Source: Ophiosphaerella korrae
Lineage: Eukaryota > Ascomycota > Dothideomycetes > Pleosporales > Phaeosphaeriaceae
Assembly: GCA_028456385.1 (NCBI GenBank)
Contig: JALNQF010000561.1
Span: 1-22,411, forward strand
DNA: 22,411 nucleotides
Direction: 5' to 3'
The stretch's first letter is position 1. Each line of letters starts with the position of its first letter. The notes below the pieces were generated by a model. It had not been told where the DNA came from, made no database searches, and saw nothing but the letters and a program-made list of their open reading frames with translations. Positions 7,289 to 17,309 of this stretch are shown piece by piece. Position numbers and translations under genes: made by a program.

Positions 7289-10200
7289 ATAGAATAAAGT
7301 TTAATAAGTAAAGCCCCTAGGAGTAGTTATAAGTTAGATAGTACTGTATAAGAAACGATTAAAGATTGTATAAATAAATTAATTAACGATAAAGAAGATA
7401 TAAAGATAGTAATTAAAGTATTAGAAACGTAGAACAAGGAACTATAAGACTACTTAAAATAGAACGAAGTATAAATTAAAGCTATTATCAAAAGCTAGAA
7501 CTAGATAGAGCTAATTACCTAACGACTAGAAATAAGTGCAATAAAGAAACTACCTAAGATACCTGTTCTTAAAAAGTTTAATAGAATAAGGGAGAAATTA
7601 AGACCCTTTATAGCCTTAGTATAACTCTAGATAGACGTACAAGTACTATACTTCGACACAGAAGAAAAGAAGGTAATATATATTAGACTACACTTTAAAG
7701 AAGACGCAATAAGATAGTATAAGCCCTACTAGATAGACTATACAACGTATTCTCTAATAACCTAAAAGAACGAAACTAGAGCTATTTTTAGAAGTTATAA
7801 ATACTTTACTAAACGAATAAGAGTAGTATTTAGGGATATAGATATTACCTAACAAGCTAAAGAAAAACTCGAGAGGCTTATACAAAGTAAGAGCGTTCTA
7901 GAATACGTATTATAATTTAAACAACTAAGCTAAAATATAGAATAGAACGAATTAGCCCTTATATTACAATTTAAATAAGGGCTAAACGTAAAAATTCGAT
8001 ACGAAATAATATATATAGAGAAGCCTAGGATACTAGAAGCTCTAAAATAATAGGTAATCTAAATTAATAACGACCTTCGAGAATAGAAAAAGAACAAGTA
8101 TAGCAACTAAATAAGAAATTAGGACGCTAGAGATCCTATAATCCTTAACGCAAACAAGGATAGAAGGAGAAAGAAAAATAAAGACTTTACATGTTTTAAC
8201 TATAGCAAGAAAGGTTACTACGCGAAAGACTACTAATTAAAGAAGAAAAAGGATATAGTATATTATAAATATAGAAAACTAGGACACTATATAAAAGACT
8301 GTAAAAGTAAAGACTATAAAAAAGATAAGGAAACTTAGTTAAAGACAATAGAAAAAAAGAAAGAAACACTACAAGTATAAGCTAAACCTTAGGAAAAAGT
8401 AGCTAGGAGTAAAGAAATATAATACGTAATACTCTATTAGACCTTTTATTACAAAGACGACTACTATATACATCTTTTTAGTAAATAGGGAGTAGGATAG
8501 TTCTTATAAAAGAATAGAGTAGTAGCAATAAAAGAAAGAATAAAAGTATAGCTAGAAGAAACAGCGTATATAATAGACCTACTAATAGAAGACTTAGAAA
8601 GGGAAGAGCCCTAGACCCTATTAATCTAGGCTAAAGGACTAGCACTAGATAAAGAGACTACTATAGCTTCTTCTAAAGGACTATAAGAAAGTAAAAGATA
8701 GAAAAGTATAAGAGGTATAGAATACGCCTAGCTAGATATATATAGCTATAATAGCTATACAATAATAGATATAGAGGAACAAAACAAAGAATAGAAATTT
8801 GTTTAGAAATACTTACTAGTTATAAGTATAGAGGAAGCGTACAAAGACTAGAAAGAACATAATCCTAAAGAAATAAAGTTTATACTATTTTAAGAATAGA
8901 TAAAGGAATATATAGTTATAGTAGGAAGGATGCCTATATAAAGGGAATAGTAGTTCCTCGCAAGAAAAACGCGATAGATTAACAAAGCCTATATACTACA
9001 AGTACTAATAGTATACTACGTTCTAATAAACACAAGACCTAGAATAGATAGTTACTAGGAAGGAGATAATAAAATAACAAACCTAAAATATCTAGCTTAT
9101 TTTAAAGTATTATAGATATTATACCTAGAAAAGAATTGTATAATATATAGAAACCCTAAAGTAAATAACAAAGTATAGCCTATAAGAAAAAGAGGCTATA
9201 ACTATATAAGAGTAATTCTAGTAGAAGATATCTAAGGATAGGAAATAATACCTAAAGAAAGTTACGTAGTAATAAGGCCTAGACTAAAACTACCTAAGAA
9301 ATGCGTCTAAGGAAGACTATAGTATAAATACAAGTATAATAAATGTCTAAAATATAAAGAATATAAACTTAAAATAAGGCTATAGCCTTAGGAAGATAGA
9401 CAATTTACAAAAATACTAAAGTAAGAAAGGCTAGAAGGTATAAGAGGCCTATATATTACGAAGATAGGTACTTATTAAAGAAAGAAAGTACAATTAATAA
9501 TTAATAGTAGAGCTACAAAGAACTTTATATTAAAGAAGTTTGTAAAAGACTAAAGAATAACCTATACTACAAAGAAGTACTCTTAACAACTAAGTATAAT
9601 TAAAGGAAAACTATTCTAGGAACCTATAAGGTTCGAGATAACACCCTCTACACTAGAACTAGAAGAGATAACAATTAAGAATATAGTTATAGATATAACA
9701 ACAATTAATAATAAATAAGATATAATACTAGGAATGCTATAGTTATAGATAACTAACCTAAGAATTGATTAGAGAATAGGTAGAATTAGCTACCCTAAAA
9801 GAGAAATATTAAAAGCTAACATAGTTACACACAAAGGAGAATTCCTAGAAGAATATAAGAAATAAGAAAAATAGCTTATAGAACCTAAAGATTACCTCCT
9901 AAAACACTAACTATAGGACTTAGTAATAGATCTAAAAGAAGATAAAGACGTAAGATAGAGCCTAGTTTATAGAAAAATAGAAGAAGAATCTAAGATAGAA
10001 CGAACGTTTATTAAAAACGCACTAAAGAAAGGATAGATATAAGAATCTAAGTCTTTAGTAGTATATAGACTTATATTTATAGATAAAAAGAGAATAAGTA
10101 ATAAAAGACTTTGCGTAGACTTTAGAAAAACTAACGCAATTATAAATAAGAACTAATATCCCTTACTATAAATAGACGTAATACAAGATAGACTATAGAA

Positions 10201-12712
10201 AGTAAGAATCTTTATAAAACTAGATATCTAGAACGCCTACTACTAGATTAGAATTAAGAAAGGTAATAAATAGAAAATAGCGTTTAGAATACAATATAGA
10301 CTATATAAATACCTAGTTATACCCTTTAGCTTAATAAATATACTAGTAGCCTTCTAAGAAAGAATAAATATAGTACTAAGAGAGTACTTAGATATATTTA
10401 TATTTGTATACCTAGATAACATCCTTATATTCTTAGAAATAGAAGAAAAATACGTGTAGCACGTGTACAAAGTGCTAGAAAAACTAGTAGAAAATAAACT
10501 ATTCTTTAAAATAAGAAAATGTAAATTCTATACAAAAGAAATAGACTTCCTTAGATTTATTATTGAACTAGGAAAAATCAAGATTAATCTAGAAAAAATT
10601 AGATTAATTAACGAATAGCTAATACCTAAGAACCTAAAGGAAGTATAATAATTTTATAGCCTAGCTAACTTTTACAAAAAGTTAATAGTAGGATAGTCTA
10701 AAGATATAAAACTAATAATAAGGCTAATAAAAAAGGATATACTATTTAAATAGATAAAGGAATATAATAAAGTATTTAAGAAGATTAAAAAGAAGTTTAT
10801 AGAAAACCTAGTTATTAGAATATATAACCTAGACTTACTAGCAATAGTAAAAACAGACGCATCTAATTTAGTCTACAGAATAGCACTAATACAAGAAGAC
10901 CTAAAGACTAAAAAAGAATATTTAGTTAAATACTTCTCTAAGAAAATAAAGCTAGTAGAGCTTAACTATCTAATTTATAATAAAGAAATACTAGTAATCT
11001 ATAAAGTATTTAAATAATAGAGAGTATACCTATAAGGAGTAAAATACTAAACAAAGGTCTATATAGACTATAGGAATCTTATAGGATTTATACTAAATAA
11101 AGAACTAATACAACAATATACAAGATAGTAGGAATTCCTATTAATATTTAATATAGAAATTATATATACAAAAGGGAAAGATAACTAATTTATAGATACC
11201 TTTAGTAGAAGACTAGACTTACAAAAAGAAGTAAGCCCTACTAGTATAGTTCTAGTTAAGAATAAAGAAAGATATTTAGTCTTAAATATACCTAAAATAG
11301 CTGTAACACTTAAAAGAAAAAGTAGCGAGCTAGATAAATAAATTTAGGAAGAAACAAGAAAAGCCCCTAAAGAAATAGAAAAACTTAAGATCTAAGAAAG
11401 TCTTGCAAAAGCCTATAGAAGAACGTATATCCTAGAGAAAATATAAAGAGAATTTATACAATAGTTCTATAAACTACTAGTATATAGATATTAAGGAATC
11501 GACAAAATACTAGATAGACTACTAAGAGATTACTATATCCTAAGAGTAAGACAACTAGTAATAGAAGTACTACAAGATTATATAGAATACTAAAGGAATA
11601 AGTATAGTAGGCACGTACTATACAAAAAGCTATAACTAGTAGAAGTACTAGAATAACTATAGAGAGTTATTACAATAGATTTTATTACAAAACTACCTAA
11701 GTTAAAAGACCTAATATTAGGAGTTAAGTATAATAGAATCCTAATAATAGTAGATAAACTTATAAAGTACTTATACTTTAGACTATATAAGGAGAAAAGT
11801 AGAATAGAAGTTATAGTATACTAGGTTCTAGGAACTATAATTAGCTAATACAGACTACTAGATAAGATTATTATAGATAGAGACGTAAGATTTACATTAA
11901 AACTATAGGGAACAATAATAGTACAATTAGGAATTAAATATACAATGTTAATAGTATACTACTTATAGATAGATAGATAATTAGAACGTATAAATTAGAT
12001 AGTAGAATAATACTTAAGATACTACCTTAATTATAACTAGAACAACTAGGTATAGTTACTACCTATAGTATAGTTAGTATACAACAGCGCAAAGAATAAG
12101 ACAATAAGAGTATTACTCTTCTTTATAAACTATAGATTTAACCCTAGTATATATAGAATACTAAGACTAGAGATATCTTAGTCCTTAAGAGGAGAAAACT
12201 TTACTAATAGACTTAAAGATATACACAAGCAATTAAGATAGGATATAGAATTCCTATATAATTAAATAGTAAAGTACTATAATAAGAAATATAAAGAGAG
12301 ACCCTAATTTAGAAAGAGAGAAAAAGTATAGTTAGTATAGAAAAATATTAAGAGTAAGAGACTAAGCTTAAAACTAGACTACGTTAAGATAGGACTATAC
12401 AAAATCGAGGAAGAAGTTACGCTAGTTATATTTAAATTAAAGCTACTAAACAAAATAAGGATACACTTAACCTTTTACGTAGCACTACTTAAGATAGTAC
12501 TATAAAACGTAGAACTACTAGTATACAAAGTAGATACGTATAGAGAACAAGAAGAATAGGAAGTTAAAAAAATTATAGTACACTAATTCTGTAATAGTAG
12601 AAACTACTATCTAGTAAAATAGATAGGTATAGACGAAAAAGGACAACTATAGGAAGAAATATAGGAACTAGAAGACAACCTTAATTACCCTAAGAAACTA
12701 GAGGAGTTCTAA
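7289..12712 (+). pseudogene. Element D gag-pol, one frame of 1807 codons, many RIP stops
   Basis: All recognisable domains lie in one frame with no net indel. The start is placed at an ATA (probably mutated ATG) at 7289. Gag core: residues ~80-290 (LPKIPVLKKFNRIREKLRPF). Two CCHC knuckles start near 302 and 325; several Cys/His read as Ser or Tyr, with KLGHYIKDC kept in the second. A long conserved spacer (about 345-735) precedes the protease, whose active-site Asp reads Asn (INSRATKNF, 739). RT has YLDN at 1041. RNase H has TDAS near 1190. Integrase Asp1464, Asp1530 and Glu1566 are intact codons with the expected 35-residue gap. A chromodomain ends the protein (NYYLVK-IGIDEKG). The stop TAA at 12710 aligns with those of B and C. 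Gag and pol were probably one polyprotein, as no frameshift separates them. Numerous TAG/TAA codons make it non-functional. Confidence 0.92.
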
Positions 12713-13338
12713 AGTTAAAACCCTCTAGAATACCTTGTAGTAAGTTAAGAAAACTAACGATACTACTACTAGACAAAGAGGCGATAGGAGCGCCTAATGT
12801 AATAGGAGCTAGAGCAGCCTCTACTACATCGTCTAAATCTAATTTAGCCTCTAAGGCACAAGACTATTTAGACGACTTAGTGTTATTATAAGCCTTTATC
12901 TTACAAAGACGCTTAATATAAGAATAAAGCTCTACTAGCTTATAAAGAGTTAACTTACGCTTAGCCTTAGCTATAGTAAGCTATAATAATAATTACGCTT
13001 AAGCCCTATTAACGGCTCGCCTTATATAACTTAGTAGAAAGAGACTATATAGAAATTAAACACTTACACTCTATAAGCGAAACCTTAGAAGAAATATACT
13101 TATACTAAATATTAGCGAGGATACACTTGTTATAGTGTTTACTATTATTTAAAGATATAAGATAAGTAAGACCTAATTTAGTATAATAATAACAAGAGAA
13201 TATCTTAACCCTATTATAAACAATATAAGCTATAAGGAGAAGTTTGTTACGCTAGGACTAAGATAGTATAGAGAGTAATAAAGAACTAAGGATTAACAAA
13301 GATATAAGATTAATAACCTTAGTACTAGTATAGAGAAA
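12690..13338 (-). pseudogene. Element D antisense ORF: Zn2Cys6-like motif plus helical C-terminal half
   Basis: It lies opposite gag-pol between its end and the 3' LTR. One frame runs from about 13338 to about 13000 and contains codons (13194-13102) with spacing C-X2-C-X6-C-X9-C-X2-C-X6-C; ligands 1 and 5 are Cys, the others Tyr (TAT, as RIP makes from TGT). Helical sequence follows (SLIECKCLISI-SLSTKLYKAS). The homologous reading continues one base forward from 12980 as an almost stop-free stretch (AKAKRKLTLYKLVELYSYIK, then VVEAALAPITLGAPIASL) to a TAG at 12690. Elements B and C show the same frame step and stop. The last 23 bp overlap pol tail to tail. The spacing is that of fungal Zn(II)2Cys6 proteins; the role within the element is unknown to me. 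The start codon is not clear. Confidence 0.65.
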
Positions 13339-13351
13339 TAAAGAGCTGCGT

Positions 13352-13365
13352 AGAAGAGGGAATAG
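13352..13365 (+). promoter_or_regulatory. Polypurine tract of element D
   Basis: AGAAGAGGGAATAG directly precedes the 3' LTR, as expected of the plus-strand primer of an LTR retrotransposon. Confidence 0.7.
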
Positions 13366-13880
13366 TGTTATAGTAGTAATAAGGGAAACTAAGATAAAAC
13401 TAATTAGTTTACGCTTAGCTACTAACAAAGTATAGGATAAGTAGAGTAACGACCTATAGGATAATAAGTCTAACTAGGAAGCTAATTACAATATAGATAC
13501 GTAATAAATTTGTAAATTCGCGATCTTAGTAAATACGAAGTTGTAAAGCTATTATGTAACAAATTCGTAAATTTGCAATCTTAGTAAATACAAAGTTGCG
13601 AAGCTGTTATATAACAAATTCGTAAATTCGTAATCTTAGTAAATACGAAGCAACAAAGCCGCTAAGATATTGTTACTATATAGTTAGTAGCAATGCGTAT
13701 TATTAGGATAGTATTAGCAATTTAATTATTAACTACGAGCGACAATATAGAGATAGTTGCAAAACATCTTCTATTGTTTATAGCCTATTGTAGATTATAA
13801 TACGAGCTTTTGCTATTACCTTACAATCTACTAATACCTATTTAGGCTATTAGGAAGTTAACCCTAGTAAGCCTATAATA
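13366..13880 (+). repeat. 3' LTR of element D (515 bp)
   Basis: It starts TGTTATAG and ends CCTATAATA, and aligns along its whole length with 6713-7227. Differences are transitions only (for example ACACGAAGTCGCGAAG against ATACGAAGTTGTAAAG). Confidence 0.95.
13506..13663. repeat. 55-bp tandem array in 3' LTR of D
   Basis: Units begin at 13506, 13561 and 13616, matching the array of the 5' LTR unit for unit, with several TCGCGA palindromes destroyed by C to T or G to A changes. Confidence 0.9.
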
Positions 13881-13885
13881 TAAAG
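13881..13885. repeat. Right target-site duplication of element D (TAAAG)
   Basis: This is identical to 6708-6712. Element C sequence resumes at 13886. Confidence 0.9.
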
Positions 13886-14014
13886 GCTATTCTAGCTCCT
13901 ATTATATTAGGCGTTCCTATTACCTTTCTATTTAGCGCTAATAGCGCTAGTTTTCTTAGTTTACTACTAAGTAGTTTAGAAAGTTTTAACTTTAGAACTC
14001 TTCTAGTTTCTTAA
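13886..14014 (+). pseudogene. Element C antisense ORF, second part
   Basis: This continues the frame interrupted at 6712: AILAPIILGVPITFLF, then SSLESFNFRTLLVS and a TAA at 14012. The stop sits at the same place as the TAG of B and D. The final 23 bp overlap the pol end on the minus strand. Confidence 0.6.
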
Positions 14015-16787
14015 AGTAATTAAGGTTTTCTTCTAGTTCCTATATATTTTCCTATACTTACTCTCTCTTATCTATAACTATCTATTTTACTATGTAATAG
14101 TTTTTTCTATTATAAAACTAGTATAGTAGGATTTTTTTAACTTCTTATTCTTCTTATTCTCTATATATATCTACTTTATATACTAGTAGTTCTATATTTT
14201 ATAGTACTTTTTCTAGTAGTAATAAGTAGAATATTAGGTGTATCTTTATTTTACTTAGTAGTCTTAGTTTAAATATAACTAGTATAACTTTCTTTTTAAT
14301 TTTATATAGTTTTAAACTTAATTATTTACTTTTAATATTTCTTTATACTAACTATACTTTTTCTCTCTTTTTAAATTAGAGTCTTTCTTTATATTTTTTA
14401 TTATAATACTTTTCTATATAATTATATAGAAATTCTATATCTTATCTTAGTTAGTTATATATTTCTTTTAGTCTATTAGTAAAGTTTTATCTTCTTAAAG
14501 ACTAAGACTCTATATCTTTTAGTATTTTATATATATTAGGGTTAAATCTATAGTTTATAAAGAAAAGTAATACTTTTATTACTATTTTCTTTACGCTATT
14601 ATATACTAACTATACTATAGGTAGTAGCTATACCTAATTATTCTAGTTATAGTTAAAGTAGTATCTTAAGTATTATCCTATAGTCTAGTTTATACGTTCT
14701 AACTATTTATCTATTTATAAGTAATATACTATTAATATTATATATTATACTCCTAATTATACTATTATTATTCCTTATAGTTTTAATATAAATCTTATAT
14801 CTTTATCTATAATAATTTTATCTAGAACACTATATTAACTTATTATAGTTACTAAGACTTAGTATATAGAAACTTCTATCTTACTTTTCTCTTTATATAG
14901 TCTAAAGTATATATACTTTATAAGTTTATCTACTATTATTAAGATTCTATTATACTAAACTCTTAATATTAAGTCTTTTAACTTAAGTAACTTTATAATA
15001 AAGTCTATTATAATAATACTTTAAAGATACTCTAGTACTTTAACTAGTTATAGTATTCTATATAGTGCGTATCTATTATATTTGTTTTAGTAATATTCTA
15101 TATAATCTTATAGTACTTCTTCTACTAGTTATTTTACTCTTAGGATATAGTAATCTCTTAGTAGTCTATTTAGTATTTTTTTAATTCTCTAGTATCTATA
15201 TACTAGTAATTTATAGAATTATTATATAAATTCCCTTTATATCTTACTTAGAATATATATTCTTCTATAGGCTTTTGTAATTCTATTCTAAATCTTAAGT
15301 TTCTCTATTTCTTTAAAAGCTTTTAGTATTTTTATCTAAATCTAATTATTTAGCTTATTACTCTATCTCTTAAGTATTACTACTATCTTAGGTTTATTTA
15401 AAACTAAGTTTCCTACTTTATTCTTAACTAGAACTATACTAGTAGTATTTACTTCTTCTTGTAAATCTAGTCTTCTACTTAAAGTATCTACTAACTAGTT
15501 ATCTTTTTCTTTTATGTATATAACCTTAAATTTAAATATTAATAGGAATTCTTACTATCTTATATAGTATTATAATAGGTCTTTATTTATTATAAATCCT
15601 ATAAGATTCTTGTAGTCTATATAGACTTTTATCTTATATTTTACTCTTTATAAATATACTCTTTATTATTTAAATACTTTATAAATTACTAGTATTTCTT
15701 TATTATAAATTAGGTAGTTAAGCTCTACTAGCTTTATTTTCTTAGAGAAGTATTTTACTAAGTATTCTTACTTAGTTTCTTAGTCTTCTTATATTAGTGC
15801 TATCCTATAGACTAAATTAGATATATCTACTTTTACTATCGCTAGTAGTTCTAGGTTATATATTCTATTAACTAGGTTTTCTATAAACTTTTATTTAATC
15901 TAGTTAAATACCTCTTTATATACTTTTATCTACTTAAATAGTATATCTTTCTTTATAAGTCTTGTAATTAGTTCTATATATTTAGAATATCTTACTATTA
16001 ACTTTCTATAAAAGTTTACTAACCTATAAAATTATTATACTTCTTATAGGTTATTTAGTATTAGCTATTCTATAATTAACTTAATTTTTCCTAAGTTAAT
16101 TTTAATCTTTCCTAGTTCTATAATAAATCTAAGGAAGTCTATTTCTTTTATATAGAACTTGTATTTTCTTATTTTAAGAAATAGTTTATTATCTACTAGC
16201 TTTTCTAGTACTTTGTATATATACTATATATATTCTTCTTTTATTTTTAAGAATATAAGGATATTGTCTAGGTATATAAAAGTAAATACGTATAAGTACT
16301 CTTTTAGTACTATATTAATCCTCTCTTAAAATACTACTAGTATATTTATTAAGCTAAATAGTATAACTATATATTTAAATAGTTTATATTACGTTTAGAA
16401 TACTATTTTCTATTTATTACCTTTTTTAATTCTAATCTAGTAGTATACGTTCTAGATATCTAACTTTGTAAAGATTTAAGCCTTTTATAGCTTATCTTGT
16501 AGTTTATTTATATATAGTAAGGAGTATTAATTCTTATTTATAATTGCGTTTATTATCTTAAAATCTATATAGGGTCTTTTATTACATATCTCTTTCTTAT
16601 CTATAAAGATAAGTTTATATACTACTAAGGATTAAGAGTTTTATATCTAACACTTTTTTATAGAGTCTTAAATAAATTTTTACTAAATCTTTAATTCTTT
16701 TTCTATCTTTCTATAAACTAAGCTCTATCTTATATCTTTTCTTTCTTCTAGGTTTATTATTAAATCCTATAGGTAATATTCTAGAAG
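13992..16787 (-). pseudogene. Element C pol remnant: RT to chromodomain
   Basis: Read from 16787 leftwards, this is the start of RT homology, a YLDN box (16274-16263, second catalytic Asp changed to Asn), RNase H, integrase and chromodomain (near 14200-14080), then a stop at 13994-13992 aligned with D and B. The RT box and the stop are in the same frame, so no net indel lies between them. TAG/TAA codons are dense. More CpG and CpA have been lost here than in D. Confidence 0.88.
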
Positions 16788-17247
16788 TATTATAGGTGTA
16801 ACAAGAGAAATCGAGATAGAACTAATTAGTCCTAACTTAAGTACTAATAAAGTATAGGATAAGTAAGGTAATAACCTAGATTAGGAAATAAACTATAACC
16901 TAAACATATAAGTATAAGTAATCTATAAATACGTATAATAGATTAAAGTAATCTATAAATACGTATAATAGATTAGAGTAATCTATAAATACGTATAATA
17001 GATTTAGGTAATCTATAAGGTCGTATAAATAGATTAGTAAAAGTATATCGTTAGAAGGATACGTATTATTAAGATAGTATTAGTAATTTAATTACTAACT
17101 ACAAGTAATAATACTTAATATTGCAAGAATTATTTTATTATTTATAGCCTATTACTTAATTACAATACAAGCCTTTACTATTACCTTCTAGTCTACTATT
17201 ACTTAAAGAAATGTTTCTTGTAGTTAACAATAGGTAACCTTGTAATA
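16788..17247 (+). repeat. 5' LTR of element E (460 bp)
   Basis: It starts TATTATAGGTGTAACAAGAG and ends AGGTAACCTTGTAATA, aligned with the D LTR ends. Its left half holds a 30-bp tandem array instead of the 55-bp array of D. A 10-bp inverted pair TAACTACAAG / CTTGTAGTTA (17096-17105, 17217-17226) is the remains of the longer pair in B and C. Confidence 0.88.
16918..17037. repeat. 30-bp tandem array, 4 copies, in element E LTR
   Basis: Units of GTAATCTATAAATACGTATA plus ten bases start at 16918, 16948, 16978 and 17008; the fourth is the most diverged. Related units occur in the element B LTR, where the solo LTR inserted within them. Confidence 0.9.
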
Positions 17248-17309
17248 CCTTGCTAATTTAGTTACTAAGAGAAGTAAAGCGTAAGTAGGGTATAGTCTAA
17301 GCTAATATA

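Larger units (their letters stand above)
6713..13880 (+). mobile_element. Element D: complete 7168-bp Gypsy LTR retrotransposon, RIP-inactivated
   Basis: Two LTRs of equal length (515 bp) flank a 6138-bp interior with one gag-pol frame (gag, two zinc knuckles, protease, RT, RNase H, integrase, chromodomain) and an antisense ORF. A 5-bp target duplication TAAAG bounds it. The LTRs differ only by C/T and G/A changes, in both directions, so each was mutated independently after insertion. D keeps more CpG and CpA than B, C and E and is probably the youngest of the long copies. It has inserted into the antisense ORF of element C. Confidence 0.95.
13886..16787 (-). mobile_element. Element C, right segment (pol), truncated by element E
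   Basis: The minus strand aligns with element D from the N-terminal part of RT to the end of pol, plus the start of the antisense ORF region. The alignment breaks at 16787/16788 where the LTR of element E begins; the gag side of C would lie beyond E, right of the window. AGAAG at 16783-16787 is the expected left target duplication of E. Confidence 0.85.

Noticed and set aside
7600..12700. Many short ORFs on both strands and in other frames across the retrotransposons.
   Set aside because: They are shadows of gag-pol in other frames or gaps between RIP-made stops, with no family resemblance or conservation between copies apart from the antisense ORFs described.
12990..13005. A 16-base GT...AG stretch in the D antisense ORF that would restore the frame if spliced out.
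   Set aside because: It is far too short for a fungal intron and has no equivalent splice signals in B and C.
12690..13338. A host gene on the minus strand captured once by element D.
   Set aside because: Collinear antisense frames at the same place in B and C, and a motif of the same spacing in A, show that it belongs to the elements and is not a one-off capture.
444..16274. YLDN in place of YLDD in all three RT copies (444-455, 10409-10420, 16274-16263), perhaps a variant catalytic site.
   Set aside because: In D the change is GATGAC to GATAAC, a plain TG to TA RIP event; in A and C it needs CG to CA, also a RIP-type transition. The surrounding stops show that the copies are dead, so it is not a functional variant.
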